Assembly: GCA_951217055.1 (NCBI GenBank)
Contig: OX578280.1
Location: forward strand, 10,790,271 to 10,854,270
Length of the DNA stretch: 64,000 nucleotides
Direction: 5' to 3'
Source of the DNA: Gerris lacustris
Taxonomy: Eukaryota; Arthropoda; Insecta; Hemiptera; Gerridae
Numbering within the stretch: the stretch's first letter is position 1; the number at the start of each line of letters is the position of its first letter. Under the pieces are notes generated by a model. The model was not told where the DNA came from and ran no database searches. It saw nothing but the letters and a program-made list of their open reading frames with translations. Below, in pieces: positions 1 through 11,982 of the stretch. Made by a program: the position numbers and the translations under genes.

Positions 1-689
1 TTAAAAATTAACGGTTAATTGTAGTGAAAAACTGATTTAACAAACATGTACTAATTTTGCAAGATCTACAATTTTGTTCATAAGTCATTTTGTCGTACCT
101 TTATTGTTTGTAGTCTAAATGGGGCTATTTTGGTTTTTTAATTTTCCATTTTTGTCTTTGAACGCTCATATCTTTGGTAATAATTGACCGATTTAAATTC
201 TGATTTTTAGGTTCAAATCTCACACTTATGCCCTTTAAAACAAGACCTTGATATGTTTATAATTCGTCCTATTTGCTGAGAAATTGAGAGTAAACTTTTT
301 CCCGACCTTGCCGTGGTTACGTGACGTCACGAGACAACTTTTTTTCGATTTAAATATTCGTTCGCATATCATTTAAAAGCTCTTGACTTGTACATTGAAG
401 TTCTTTCATTTGTTTATTTTTTAAAAAAATGGTACATGTACTTTTGTACTGATTTGTATAATTGTCAATTGTGTCATTTTTAGGGTTTTGTAGATTCTTC
501 TCAAAACCCTTATGCCGAGGGTGATGTGTCCGTCTGTCCGTCGCTCTTTGGTTCATAGGGCCCGAACCGTTTAAGCTATAGAGCTGAAATTTGAAATACT
601 GGTGTAACTTTTTGACCCAACCACAGGAAAAATATACAGAAGTTCAAAATTAAATGTGCGCATGCGCAATTCGCAAAAATGTTGTAAAC

Positions 690-1495
690 TCAAAAATTTA
701 TATTTTTTTTAATTTTCGAGTGGGGTATCATATGAAAGCTGCTGAAGAGTAGGACGCAAATATATATATGCTTTTGTAAATTTTGCATTCCTTATTGGGT
801 AAAAAAATCAAAATATACTCAAAAAAAATTTCCCCCCCCCCAACCACTATACTTCGGCTGGTCCTAAAATTTTGAAATAATTCATGCTTATGCCTTATTG
901 TGGGGCGATGAAAATTCCGGGAGTTCATCACAAATTTTAAAAAATTGCTAATTTTTGGCGCGAAAATTTGAAGTGCGCCAAAAATTTTATTTTTTTAAAA
1001 TTTTGAGTTGGGTATCAAATGAAAGCTGCTGAAAAGTAGGACGCAAAGATATATATACATTTTTAAATTTTGCATCCCTTATTGGGTAAAAAAATCAAAA
1101 TATACCCAAAAAAATTTTCCCTCCCCAACCACTATACTTCGGCTGGTCCTAAAATTTCGAAATAATTCATGCTAATGCCTTATTGTGGGGCGATGAAAAT
1201 TCCGGGAGTTCATCCCAAATTTTAAAAAATTGCCAATTTTGGGCGCGAAAATTTGAAGTGAGCCAAAAATGTTATTTTTTAAAATTTTGAGTTGGGTATC
1301 ATATGAAAGCAGGTGGAGAGTAGGATTCAAATATATATTTGCTTTTTTAAATTTTTCATTCTTTATTAATTTTATAAGTCAAAATATACCCCAAAAATTT
1401 CCCCCCTCCCCAACCACTATATAACGGTTGGTTATAAAATTTCGAAATAATTCATGGTTATACCTTATGGTGAAGCGATGGAAATGGTCTGAAAA
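690..1495. repeat. Three ~285-bp tandem modules inside the 482-1658 element
   Basis: GGGTATCAWATGAAAGC recurs near 723, 1010 and 1294, so the period is about 284-287 bp. Each copy has the same order: a GTAGGAYKCAAATATATAT-like stretch, a C-run, CCAACCACTATA, then GGCGCGAAAATTTGAAG in the first two. The third copy is more diverged and truncated. A related module occurs on the opposite strand, twice, in the nested element at 12554-13248. Confidence 0.85.
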
Positions 1496-1534
1496 AATGA
1501 ATTTTTCTAGTCGTTATTACCGATGAAAAACATT

Positions 1535-1575
1535 GTGACCCCCCGGGGGATCGAACCCGGACCCTTGAGATCGAA
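1535..1575 (-). other. tRNA B-box-like segment
   Basis: Read on the minus strand, 1547-1560 is CCGGGTTCGATCCC, matching the pol III internal promoter B box. I could not find an A box at the expected distance or a full cloverleaf, so this is a tRNA-derived relic and not a tRNA gene. Confidence 0.45.
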
Positions 1576-1664
1576 GAATAAAATCATAATTACATAACGG
1601 GCATGCTTAATCTTCTACAAAACCCTAAAAAGTACTTGGACGCAAGTACTTCCCTGTGATTTTT

Positions 1665-2570
1665 ATTTTTTATCGAGATAAATTGAAAATAATTATTTTT
1701 TAGTTATTTATTGGATTTGCTAGATTAGGTTATGGTTTAAATGGATTAACAACCCTCCCCCCCCCCCCTGAACATCTTGGTGTGTACTCAATTGTTTTAT
1801 TAATATTTTTTCTTGAAATAAATTGAAAAAACTGTTTTCTTTAGGGTTTATGGTTTTCTTTCTGTTAGTTTATGGTTTCAAATGAATGACCCCCCCCCCC
1901 CCCCTGCACAACCCCTCTCTAGCAATCCTGCTCATATACTTAGATGCTCTCCCCCCCTTCATTAGAATCGTGAACTCACATATCATTTATAATTTTCTTA
2001 AACCCTATACCAAGTGACCACTTTTATCCGATTTAAATATTGGTTCGTATATAATTTGAAAGCCCTTGATTTGTACATTTAAACTATAATATTTATTTAT
2101 TTTCAAAAAAATTGGTACACGTACTTTTGTACCGCTTTGTATGTTTGTTGTTATATAATATTTTTTAAATTTTAAAAGTGGTTTATTATTCTTAATTTGG
2201 TTATTTAAAGCCTTTTTGAATTGTTTGTTTATTGAAATATAATTTTGGTACCCCCGGGTACAATGGTACAAATGCCAAAATTAATATTTTAAATAATGAT
2301 GTATATCGTAGAAAAGCTCTTGAAAAGTGTAGTAAATATTGTTATGTACTGAATTGTGTTAGTTCTTTTTTCTTGAGATAAATTAAAAAAACTGTTTTCT
2401 TTAGTGTTTTTTCGGATTTCTTTGATTAGGTTATGGTTTAAATAGATGAACACCCCCCCCCCCTCTGAACACCCCCTTTCTAGCAATTCTGCTCATATTC
2501 CTAGACACACTCCCCCCCCCGCTTCATTGGAATTAGTAAACTCCCATATCTTTTATGATTTTCTTTAACC
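1665..2570. repeat. AT-rich/C-run block shared by all three units
   Basis: The same block lies at about 6030-6950 (unit 2) and 9720-10620 (unit 3). It contains several diverged repeats of its own: AAATTGAAAAAACTG-type stretches followed by TTATGGTTTMAATGRATGA and then a run of 8-15 C. A second copy of the GATTTAAATATTSGTTCG motif seen at 349 lies near 2029. Open frames here are chance products. No gene seen. Confidence 0.7.
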
Positions 2571-4480
2571 CTCTACCAACAATTATAAGTAGTAGGATAT
2601 TGTTAGCTCAATCCTCCCCCCCCCCCTCTTCTATTATTTCTTATTACACCATCACTAGGAAACCCCTTTGTACTCCCTATTTCTTACATATAAGTTGTAA
2701 CATATTGTTAGCTCTATCCCCCCCCCTCTCCTATAATTTCTTATTACACCATCACTAGGAAACCCCTTTGTACTCCTTATTTCTATTGAACTCCGTTGTT
2801 GAAATTTCCATAATTTCATTATTACTAAGCCTAGTGTTTTCCATTTACTACTTTTGGTGGATACATTCAATTACTATTGATTATTTGATTAAAATATATC
2901 ATAAAATTGACTTCTCCTCGGCGGAGAATCGAACCCGGCCTTTCTCCATCCGCAATAAAAAATATTTTCCTTTTTTTTAAAGCAATCTATACTCTCTATT
3001 TCTATTGAACTTCGTTGTTTGTGAAACCCCTTTGTACTCCTTATTTCTTACATATAAGTAGTAACATATTGTTAAGCTCTATTCCCCTCCCCCCCTCTCA
3101 TATAATTTCTAATTGCACCATCACTAAGAAACCCCTTTGTACTCCTTATTTCTTACATATAAGTAGTAACATATTGTTAGCTCTATCCCCCCCCCTCTTC
3201 TATCATTTCTTATTACAGCATCACTAGGAAACCCCTTTGTACTCCCTATTTCTTACATATAAGTAGTAACATATTAGCTCTATCCCCCCCCCTCTCCTAT
3301 AATTTCTTATTACACCATCACTAGGAAACCCCTTTGTACTCCCTATTTCTTACTTATAAGAAGTAACATATTGTTAGCTCTATTCCCCCCCCCCCTCTTC
3401 TATCATTTCTAATTACACCATCACTAGGAAACCCCTTTGTACTCCCTATTTCTTACTTATAAATAGTAACATATTGTTAGCTCTATTCCCCTCCCCCCTC
3501 TCCTATAATTTCTTATTACACCATCACTAGGAACCCCTTTGTACTCCCTATTTCTTACTTATAAGTAGTGACATATTGTTAGCTCTATTCCCCCCCCCCC
3601 CCCCCTCTTCTATCATTTCTTATTACACCATCACTAGGAAACCCTTTTGTACTTCCTATTTCTTACTTATAAATAGTAACATATTGTTAGCTATATTCCC
3701 CCCCCCTCTCCTATAATTTCTTATTACACCATCACTAGGAAACCCCTTTGTACTCCCTATTTCTTACATATAAGTAGTAACATATTGTTAGCTCTATTCC
3801 CCCCCCCCCCCCCACTCCTATAATTTCTTATTACACCATCACTAGGAAACCCCTTTGTACTCCCTATTTCTTACTTATAAATAGTAACATATTGTTAGCC
3901 ATATCCCCCCCCCTCTCCTATAATTTCTTATTACACCATCACTAGGAAACCCCTTTGTACTCCCTATTTCTTACATATAAATAGTAACATATTGTTAGCT
4001 CTATTCCCCTCCCCCTCTCCTATAATTTCTTATTACACCATCACTAGGAACCCCATTGTACTCCCTATTTCTTACTTATAAGTAGTAACATATTGTTAGC
4101 TCTATTCCCCCCCCCCCCTCCTATAATTTCTTATTACATCACTAGGAAACCCCTTTGTACTCCCTATTTCTTACATATAAGTAGTAACATATTGTTAGCT
4201 CTATCCCCCCCCCCCCCCCCTCTCCTATAATTTCTTATTACACCATCACTAGGAAACCCCTTTGTACTCCCTATTTCTTACTTATAAAAAGTAACATATT
4301 GTTAGCTCTATCCCCCCCACCCCTCTCCTATAATTTCTTATTACACCATCACTAGGTAACCCCTTTGTACTCCCAATTTCTTAATTATAAATAGTAACAT
4401 ATTGTTAGCTCTATTCCCCCCCCTCTCCTATAATTTCTTATTACACCATCACTAGGTAACCCCTTTGTACTCCCAATTTC
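2571..4480. repeat. ~100-bp poly-C minisatellite, array 1
   Basis: The unit runs AACATATTGTTAGCTC, then TAT and a C-run, then CTATMATTTCTTATTACACC, ATCACTAGG, AACCCCTTTGTACTCCC and TATTTCTTACWTATAARTAG. It repeats about every 100 bp, with length differences mostly in the C-run (about 7 to 18 C). Roughly 16 copies are present, interrupted by a tRNA-like segment at 2785-2990. Confidence 0.9.
2785..2990 (-). repeat. tRNA-derived SINE-like segment, copy 1
   Basis: On the minus strand 2926-2940 reads as CCGGGTTCGATTCTC, a B-box match, followed by a ~150-bp AT-rich tail that includes CCACCAAAAGTAGTAAATGG. The same segment occurs at 4482-4680, 4681-4910, 8465-8735 and 11255-11450, and in related form inside F1 elements (14214-14829 and 54660-55228). 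No A box was recognised. Confidence 0.6.
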
Positions 4481-4481
4481 T

Positions 4482-4910
4482 ATTGATCTCCGTTGTTGAA
4501 ATTTCCATAATTTCATAATTACTCCCCCCAGTGTTTTCCATTTACTACTTTTGGTGGATACATTCAATTACTATTGATTATTTGATTAAAATATATCATA
4601 AAATTGACTTCTCCTCGGCGGGGAATTGAACCCGGTCTTTTTCCATCCGCAAAAAAAAATATTTCCCCTTTTTTTTAAAGCAATCTATACTCTCTATTTC
4701 TATTGAACTCCGTTGTTGAAATTTCCATAATTTCATAATTACTAAGCCCAGTGTTTTACCGTTTACTACTTTTGGTGGATACATTTAATTACTATTGATT
4801 ATTTGATTAAAATATATCATAAAATTGACTTCTCCTCGGTGGGGAATCGAACCTGGCCTTTCTCCATCCGCAAAAAAAAAAAAATCCTTTTTTTTTAAAG
4901 CAATCTATAA
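4482..4910 (-). repeat. Two tandem tRNA-derived SINE-like segments
   Basis: Two adjacent copies of the 2785-2990 segment, each starting near CTCCGTTGTTGAAATTTCC and ending in an A-run after CTCCATCCGC. The B boxes are partly decayed: GGGAATTGAACCC near 4620 and GGGAATCGAACCTGG near 4842. Confidence 0.6.
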
Positions 4911-5100
4911 CATCTTAGAATGTCGTAGAACCTTCACTTAAGATCATTTAATTTTCTCCCTAGCAAAAATACAGATTTAATACATATTTTTAATTGCTAA
5001 ATCCTACTCAGCCTTAGATCTTGTTAGCTTTCCCGTACACCACACCTCAGAGCATATTTCTAGAAGGTACAGCTATGTAACCCCCCCCCCCCCCCTCTAA
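4911..5100. repeat. Low-copy spacer of the higher-order unit
   Basis: The sequence starting TCTTAGAATGTCGTAGAACC is shared with unit 3 (11460-11640) but missing from unit 2, where the array passes directly into the poly-C/ATATC block at 8740. It ends in a 15-C run. No gene seen. Confidence 0.6.
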
Positions 5101-5139
5101 TCAATATGAATTATTCAATTCTTTTTAAGAGTGCACTTA

Positions 5140-5216
5140 TTATATTATATCATATCATATTATGTCATATCATATTATATCATATCATATTATATTATAT
5201 CATATCATATTATATT
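5140..5216. repeat. ATATC/ATATT microsatellite
   Basis: Alternating TATCATATCATAT and TATTATAT stretches, conserved at 8813-8893 and 11693-11770. Confidence 0.9.
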
Positions 5217-5297
5217 GTACCAGCTCCTATACAAAAACCAAACCCTATAGAAGTACCAAATCTTATAAGTACCAGACCTATACAAGTACCTGGCCAC

Positions 5298-5342
5298 TCG
5301 TCGGGCAGAGTTCGGCCGTAGGCCGAACGACGACCCGGCGAG
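5298..5342. other. GC-rich hairpin at higher-order unit end, copy 1
   Basis: GTTCGGCC-GTA-GGCCGAAC (5310-5328) is a perfect 8-bp stem with a 3-base loop. Outer CTCGTCGGG and CCCGGCGAG extend it imperfectly to ~45 bp. It stands out in AT-rich surroundings and is preceded by degenerate CCTATACAAGTACC repeats. Confidence 0.75.
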
Positions 5343-5551
5343 TCTAACATATATACAACCCCCTGTGAAACTCACTGACTGACTGATGTATACTAATGTT
5401 TACCCACTTCCGCTATAGCTAGAGAGTTGGGGTTTTCGCCATTCGATGCGCAATGTCCGCATTGTGAACTCGAAAAATTGCCAAAAGTTTACTTTTCCTT
5501 CGTCTTCCCCCCCTAAGATGAGAAAAACCGTCGTAGCTGTGTTGGAATTTT
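5343..5551. repeat. Unit 1/unit 2 junction segment
   Basis: CACTTCCGCTATAGCTAGAG and CCATTCGATGCGCAATGTCC are conserved at 9017-9234. Unit 3 lacks this segment because it ends at the hairpin. No gene seen. Confidence 0.7.
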
Positions 5552-6954
5552 TTAAAAATTAACGGTTAATTGTAGCGAAAAAATGATTTAACAAACATGT
5601 ACTGATTTTGCAAGATCTACATTTTTGTTCATAGGACATTTTGTCGTAAATCTGTTGGTTGTAGTCTAAATGGGGCTATTTTGGTTTTTTAATTTTCCAT
5701 TTTCGTCTTTGAACGCTCATATCTTTGGTAATAGTTGACCGATTTAAATTCTGATTTTTAGGTTCAAATCTCACACTAATGCCCTTTAAAACAAGACCTT
5801 GATATGTTTATAATTCGTCCTATTTGCTGAGAAATTGAGAGTAAACTTTTTCCCGACCTTGCCGTGGTTACGTGACGTCACGAGACAACTTTTTTTCGAT
5901 TTAAATATTCGTTCGCATATCATTTAAAAGCTCTTGACTTGTACATTAAAGCTCTTTTATTTGTTTATTTTTAAAAAAATTGGTACATGTACTTTTGTAC
6001 TGATTTGTATAATTGTCAATTGTGTCATTTTTATTTTTTATCGAGATAAATTGAAAATAATTATTTTTTAGTTATTTCTTGGATTTGCTAGATTAGTTTA
6101 TGGTTTAAATGGATGAACAACCCTCCCCCCCCCCCCCCCTGAACATCTTGGTGTGTACTCAATTGTTTTATTAATATTTTTTCTTGAAATAAATTGAAAA
6201 AACTGTTTTCTTTAGGGTTTATGGTTTTCTTTCTGTTAGTTTATGGTTTCAAATGAATGACCCCCCCCCCCCCCCTGCACAACCCCTCTCTAGCAATCCT
6301 GCTTATATACTTAGATGCTCTCCCCCCTTCATTGGAATCGTGAACTCACATATAATTTATAATTTTCTTAAACCCTATACCAAGTGACCACTTTTATCCG
6401 ATTTAAATATTGGTTCGTATATAATTTGAAAGCCCTTGATTTGTTCATTTAAACTATATTATTTATTTATTTTTAAAAAAATTGGTACACGTACTTTTGT
6501 ACCGATTTGTATGTTTGTTGTTATATAATATTTTTTAAATTTTAAAAGTGGTTTATTATTCTTTATTTGGTTATTTAAAGCCTTTTTGAATTGTTTGTTT
6601 ATTGAAATATAATTTTGGTACCCCCGGGTACAATGGTACAAATGCCAAAATTAATATTTTAAATAATGATGTATATCGTAGAAAAGCTCTTGAAAAGTGT
6701 AGTAAATATTGTTATGTACTGAATTGTGTTAGTTCTTTTTTCTTGAGATAAATTGAAAAAACTGTTTTCTTTAGTGTTTTTTCAGATTTCTTTGATTAGG
6801 TTATGGTTTAAATGGATGAACACCCCCCCCCCTCTGAACACCCCCTCTCTAGCAATTCTGCTCATATTCCTAGACACACTCCCCCCCCCCCCCCGCGTCA
6901 TTGGAATTAGTAAACTCCCATATCTTTTATGATTTTCTTTAACCCTCTACCAAC

Positions 6955-8455
6955 AATTATAAGTAGTAACATATTGTTAGCTCTATTCCCCCCCCCCCCC
7001 CCTCTTCTATCATTTCTTATTACACCATCACTAGGAAACCCCTTTGTACTCCCTATTTCTTACTTATAAATAGTAACATATTGTTAGCTCTATTCCCCTC
7101 CCCCCTCTCCTATAATTTCTTATTACGCCATCACTAGGAACCCCTTTGTACTCCTTATTTCATACTTATAAGTAGTAACATATTGTTAGCTCTATTCCCC
7201 CCCACCTCTCTCCTATCATTTCTTATTACACCATCACTAGGATACCCCTTTACTTATAAGTAGTAACATATTGTTAGCTCTATTCCCCCCCCCCCCTCTT
7301 CTATCATTTCTTATTACACCATCACTAGGTAACCCCTTTGTACTCCCTATTTCTTACATATAAGTAGTAACATATTGTTAGCTCTATTCCCCCCCCCCTC
7401 TCCTATAATTTCCTATTACACCATCACTAGGAAACCCCTTTGTACTCCCTATTTCTTACTTATAAATAGTAACATATTGTTAGCCATATCCCCCCCCCCC
7501 TCTCCTATAATGTCCTATTACACCATCACTAGGAAACCCCTTTGTACTCCCTATTTCTTACTTATAAGTAGTAACATATTGTTAGCTCTATTCCCCCCCC
7601 CCTCTTCTATCATTTCTTATTACACCATCACTACGTAACCCCTTTGTACTCCCTATTTCTTACATATAAGTAGTAACATATTGTTAGCTCTATCCCCCCC
7701 CCTCTCCTATCATTTCTTATTACACCATCACTAGGATACCCCTTTACTTATAAGTAGTAACATATTGTTAGCTCTAATCCCCCCCCCCTCTTCTATCATT
7801 TCTTATTACACCATCACTAGGTAACCCCTTTGTACTCCCTATTTCTTACATATAAGTAGTAACATATTGTTAGCTCTATTCCCCCCCCCCTCTCCTATAA
7901 TTTCCTATTACACCATCACTATGAAACCCCTTTGTACTCCCTATTTCTTACTTATAAGTAGTAACATATTGTTAGCTCTATTCCCCCCCCCCCCCTCTCC
8001 TATAATTTCCTATTACACCATCACTAGGAAACCCCTTTGTACTCCCTATTTCATACTTATAAATAGTAACATATTGTTAGCCATATCCCCCCCCCCCCCT
8101 CTCCTATAATTTCCTATTACACCATCACTAGGAAACCCCTTTGTACTCCCTATTTCTTACTTATAAGTAGTATCATATTGTTAGCTCTATTCCCCCCCTC
8201 CCCCTTCTTTCATTTCTTATTACACCATCACTAGGTAACCCCCTTTGTACTCCCTATTTCTTACATATAAGTAGTAACATATTGTTAGCTCTATTCCCCT
8301 CCCCCCTCTCCTATAAATTCCTATTACACCATCACTAGGAAACCTCTTTGTACTCCCTATTTCTTACTTATAAGTAGTATCATATTGTTAGCTCTATTCC
8401 CCCCCTCCCCTTCTTTCATTTCTTATTACACCATCACTAGGAATCCCCTTTGAAC
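6955..8455. repeat. ~100-bp poly-C minisatellite, array 2
   Basis: Same unit as array 1, about 15 copies. Some copies lack the TTTGTACTCCC part (near 7240 and 7735), a shared deletion variant that shows local duplication of variants inside the array. Confidence 0.9.
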
Positions 8456-8464
8456 TTCCTATTT

Positions 8465-8735
8465 CTATTGATCTCCGTTGTTGAAATTTCCATAATTTCA
8501 TAATTACTACCCCCAGTGTTTTCCATTTACTACATTTGGTGGATACATTTAATTACTATTGATTATTTGATTAAAATATATCATAAAATTGACTTTTCCT
8601 CGGCGGGGAATCGAACCCGGCCTTTCTCCATCCGCAATAAAAAATATTTTCCTTTTTTTTTAAAGCAATCTATACTCTCTATTTCTATTGAACTCCGTTG
8701 TTGAAATTTCCATAAAATCATTATTACTAAGCCCA
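8465..8735 (-). repeat. tRNA-derived SINE-like segment, copy 4
   Basis: Full copy of the 2785-2990 segment with an intact B box (GGGGAATCGAACCCGG near 8606), followed by a short restart of the segment cut off at GCCCAGTGTTTTA. Confidence 0.6.
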
Positions 8736-8812
8736 GTGTTTTAAAGCTATGTAACCCCCCCCCCCCCTTCTAATCAATATGAATTATTCAAGTTCTTTTT
8801 AAGAGTGCACTT

Positions 8813-8893
8813 ATTATATTATATCATATCATATTATGTCATATCATATTATATCATATCATATTATATTATATCATATCATATTATATTGTA
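8813..8893. repeat. ATATC/ATATT microsatellite, unit 2 copy
   Basis: Near-identical to 5140-5216. Confidence 0.9.
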
Positions 8894-8970
8894 CCAGCTC
8901 CAATACAAAAACCAAACCCTATTCAAGTACCAACTCTTATAAGTACCAGACCTATACAAGTACCTGGCCA

Positions 8971-9016
8971 CTCGTCGGGCGGAGTTCGGCCGTAGGCCGA
9001 ACGACGACCCGGCGAG
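8971..9016. other. GC-rich hairpin, copy 2
   Basis: Same hairpin as 5298-5342. The core GTTCGGCCGTAGGCCGAAC at 8984-9002 is unchanged. Confidence 0.75.
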
Positions 9017-10619
9017 TCTAATTATATATACAACCCCATGTGAAACTCACTCACTCACTGACTCACTCATGTATACAAATGTTTACCCACTTCCGCTATA
9101 GCTAGAGAGTTGGGGTTTTCGCCATTCGATGCGCAATGTCCGCATTGTGAACCCGAAAAATTGCCAAAAGTTTAGTTTTCCTTCGTCTTCCCCCCCTAAG
9201 ATGAGAAAAACCGTCGTTGCTGTGTTGGAATTTTTTAAAAATTAACGGTTAATTGTAGCGAAAAACTGATTTAACAAACATGTACTGATTTTGCAAGATC
9301 TACATTTTTGTTCATAGGTCATTTTGTCGTATCTCTGTTGGTTGTAGTCTAAATGGGGCTATTTTGGTTTTTAAATTTTCCATTTTTGTCTTTGAACGCT
9401 CATATCTTTGGTAATAATTGACCGATTTAAATTCTGATTTTTAGGTTCAAATCTCACACTAATGCCCTTTAAAACAAGACCTTGATATATTTATAATTCG
9501 TCCTATTTGCTGAGAAATTGAGAGTAAACTTTTTCCCGACCTTGCCGTGGTTACGTGACGTCACGAGACAACTTTTTTTCGATTTAAATATTCGTTCGCA
9601 TATCATTTAAAAGCTCTTGACTTGTACATTGAAGTTCTTTCATTTGTTTATTTTAAAAAAAATTGGTACATGTACTTTTGTACTGATTTGTATAATTGTC
9701 AATTGTGTCATTTTTATTTTTTATCGAGATAAATTGAAAATAATTATTTTTTAGTTATTTCTTGGATTTGCTAGATTAGTTTATGGTTTAAATGGATGAA
9801 CAAACCTCCCCCCCCCCCTGAACATCTTGGTGTGTACTCAATTGTTTTATTAATATTTTTTCTTGAAATAAATTGAAAAAACTTTCTTTAGGGTTTATGG
9901 TTTTCTTTCTGTTAGTTTATGGTTTCAAATAAATACCCCCCCCCCCCCCCCCTGCACAACCCCTCTCTAGCAATCCTGCTCATATACTTAGATGCTCTCC
10001 CCCCCTTCATTGGAATCGTGAACTCACATATCATTTATAATTTTCTTAAACCCTATATCAAGTGACCACTTTTATCCGATTTAAATATTGGTTCGTATAT
10101 AATTTGAAAGCCCTTGATTTGTACATTTAAACTATATTATTTATTTATTTTAAAAAAAATTGGTACACGTACTTTTGTACCGATTTGTATGTTTGTTGTT
10201 ATATAATATTTTTTAAATTTTAAAAGTGGTTTATTATTCTTTATTTGGTTATTTAAAGCCTTTTTGAATTGTTTGTTTGATGAAATATAATTTTGGTACC
10301 CCCGGGTTCAATGGTACAAATGCCAAAATTAATATTTTAAATAATTATGTATATCGTAGAAAAGCTCTTGAAAAGTGTAGTAAATATTGTTATGTACTGA
10401 ATTGTGTTAGTTCTTTTTTCTTGAGATAAATTGAAAAAAACTGTAGTGTTTTTTCAGATTTCTTTGATTAGGTTATGGTTTAAATGGATGAACACCCCCC
10501 CCCCCCTCTGAACACCCCCTCTCTAGCAATTTTGCTCATATTCCTAGACACACTCCCCCCCCCCCCCGCTTCATTGGAATTAGTAAACTCCCATATCTTT
10601 TATGATTTTCTTTAACCCT

Positions 10620-11250
10620 CTACCAACAATTATAAGTAGTAACATATTGTTAGCTCAATTCTCCCCCCCCCCTCTTCTATTATTTCTTATTACACCATCA
10701 CTAGGAAACCCCTTTGTACTCCCTATTTCTTACATATAAGTTGTAACATATTGTTAGCTCTATCCCCCCCCCCTCTCCTATAATTTCTTATTACACCATC
10801 ACTAGGAAACCCCTTTGTACTCCCCATTTCTTACTTATAAATAGTAACATATTGTTAGCTCTATTACCCCCCCCCCTTCTTCTATCATTTCTTATTACAC
10901 CATCACTAGGAAACCCCTTTGTACTCCCTATTTCTTACTTATAAGTAGTAACATATTGTTAGCTCTATTCCCCCCCCCCTCTTCTATCATTTCTTATTAC
11001 ACCACCACTAGGTAACCCCTTTGTACTCCCAATTTCTTACATATAAGTAGAAACATATTGTTAGCTCTATTCCACCCCCCCCCCCCCCCCTCTCCTATAA
11101 TTTCTTATTACATCATCACTAGGAAACCCCTTTGTACTCTCTATTTCTTACTTATAAATAGTAACATATTGTTAGCTATATTCCCCCCCCCCCCCCTCTC
11201 CTATAATTTCTTATTACACCATCACTAGGAAACCCCTTTGTACTCCCTAT
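10620..11250. repeat. ~100-bp poly-C minisatellite, array 3
   Basis: About six copies of the array 1 unit, with C-runs up to ~17 (near 11075). Confidence 0.9.
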
Positions 11251-11254
11251 TTCT

Positions 11255-11450
11255 ATTGAACTCCGTTGTTGAAATTTCCATAGTTTCATAATGACTAAGC
11301 CTAGTGTTTTCCATTTACTACTTTTGGTGGATACATTCAATTACTATTGATTATTTGATTAAAATATATCATAAAATTGACTTCTCCTCGGCGGGGAATC
11401 GAACCCGGCCTTTCTCCATCCGCAAAAAAACTATTTTCCTTTTTTTTTTA
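11255..11450 (-). repeat. tRNA-derived SINE-like segment, copy 5
   Basis: Same as 2785-2990, with B-box complement GGGGAATCGAACCCGG near 11394. Confidence 0.6.
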
Positions 11451-11692
11451 AAGCAATCTATAACATCTTAGAATGTCGTAGAACCTTCACTTAAGATCAT
11501 TTAATTTTCTCCCTAGCAAAAATACAGATATAATACATATTTTTACTTGCTAAATCCTACTCAGCCTTAGATCTTCTTAGCTTTCCCGTATACCACATCT
11601 CACAGCATATTTCTAGAAGCTAAAGCTATGTACCCCCCCCCCCCCTTCTAATCAATATGAATTATTCAAGTTCTTTGTAAGAGTGCACTCAC

Positions 11693-11770
11693 TTATTATA
11701 TTATATCATATCATATCATATTATATCATATCATATTTTATTATATCAAATCATATTATATTATATCATA
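11693..11770. repeat. ATATC/ATATT microsatellite, unit 3 copy
   Basis: Slightly diverged copy of 5140-5216. Confidence 0.85.
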
Positions 11771-11982
11771 TTCTTAAAAACCACAGAGCATATTCCTAGA
11801 CACTATGTACCCCCCCCCCCCCCTCCCACCCCTGTTCCAATCTATAGAAATTATTCAAGTTCTCTGTAAGAGTGCGCACTTGTAATTTTTTACCTTAATT
11901 TTGTACCAGCTCCTATACAAAAACCAAACCCTATACAAGTACCAACTCTTATAAGTACCAGACCTATACAAGTACCTGGCCA

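Larger units (their letters stand above)
482..1658. mobile_element. F6-like TIR element inserted in unit 1
   Basis: The left end AGGGTTTTGTAGA is the inverse of TCTACAAAACCCT near 1614-1626. Units 2 and 3 read straight through this point (around 6022 and 9713), so they supply the empty site. Comparison gives an insert flanked by ATTTTT at 476-481 and 1659-1664, a candidate 6-bp target duplication. After the right TIR there are ~30 extra bases containing AAGTACTTG/CAAGTACTT as a small hairpin. No transposase is present, so the element is non-autonomous. Internal GTCCGTCTGTCCGTC and three ~285-bp tandem modules are listed separately. The superfamily is uncertain. Confidence 0.8.
1..5551. repeat. 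Higher-order tandem repeat, unit 1 (5.55 kb)
   Basis: The opening sequence TTAAAAATTAACGGTTAATT recurs at 5552 and 9235, and the order of internal blocks is the same after each occurrence. This is therefore unit 1 of a three-unit tandem higher-order repeat. It is longer than units 2 and 3 because it contains a 1.2-kb insertion (482-1658), a longer ~100-bp minisatellite and extra tRNA-like segments. Unit similarity looks very high by eye, including flanking C-runs, which suggests recent amplification. No protein-coding signal is seen. Confidence 0.9.
5552..9234. repeat. Higher-order tandem repeat, unit 2 (3.68 kb)
   Basis: Same block order as unit 1, but without the 482-1658 insertion: near 6022 it reads GTGTCATTTTTATTTTTTAT, the uninterrupted target. 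It has one tRNA-like segment where unit 1 has three, and lacks the 4911-5100 spacer. No coding signal. Confidence 0.9.

Noticed and set aside
482..1664. Helitron ending in the AAGTACTTG/CAAGTACTT hairpin
   Set aside because: There is no TC start/CTRR end, and the empty site suggests an ATTTTT duplication, which Helitrons do not make.
2926..2960. Functional tRNA gene on the minus strand
   Set aside because: Only the B box and part of the T arm are present; no acceptor stem, anticodon arm or A box could be found.
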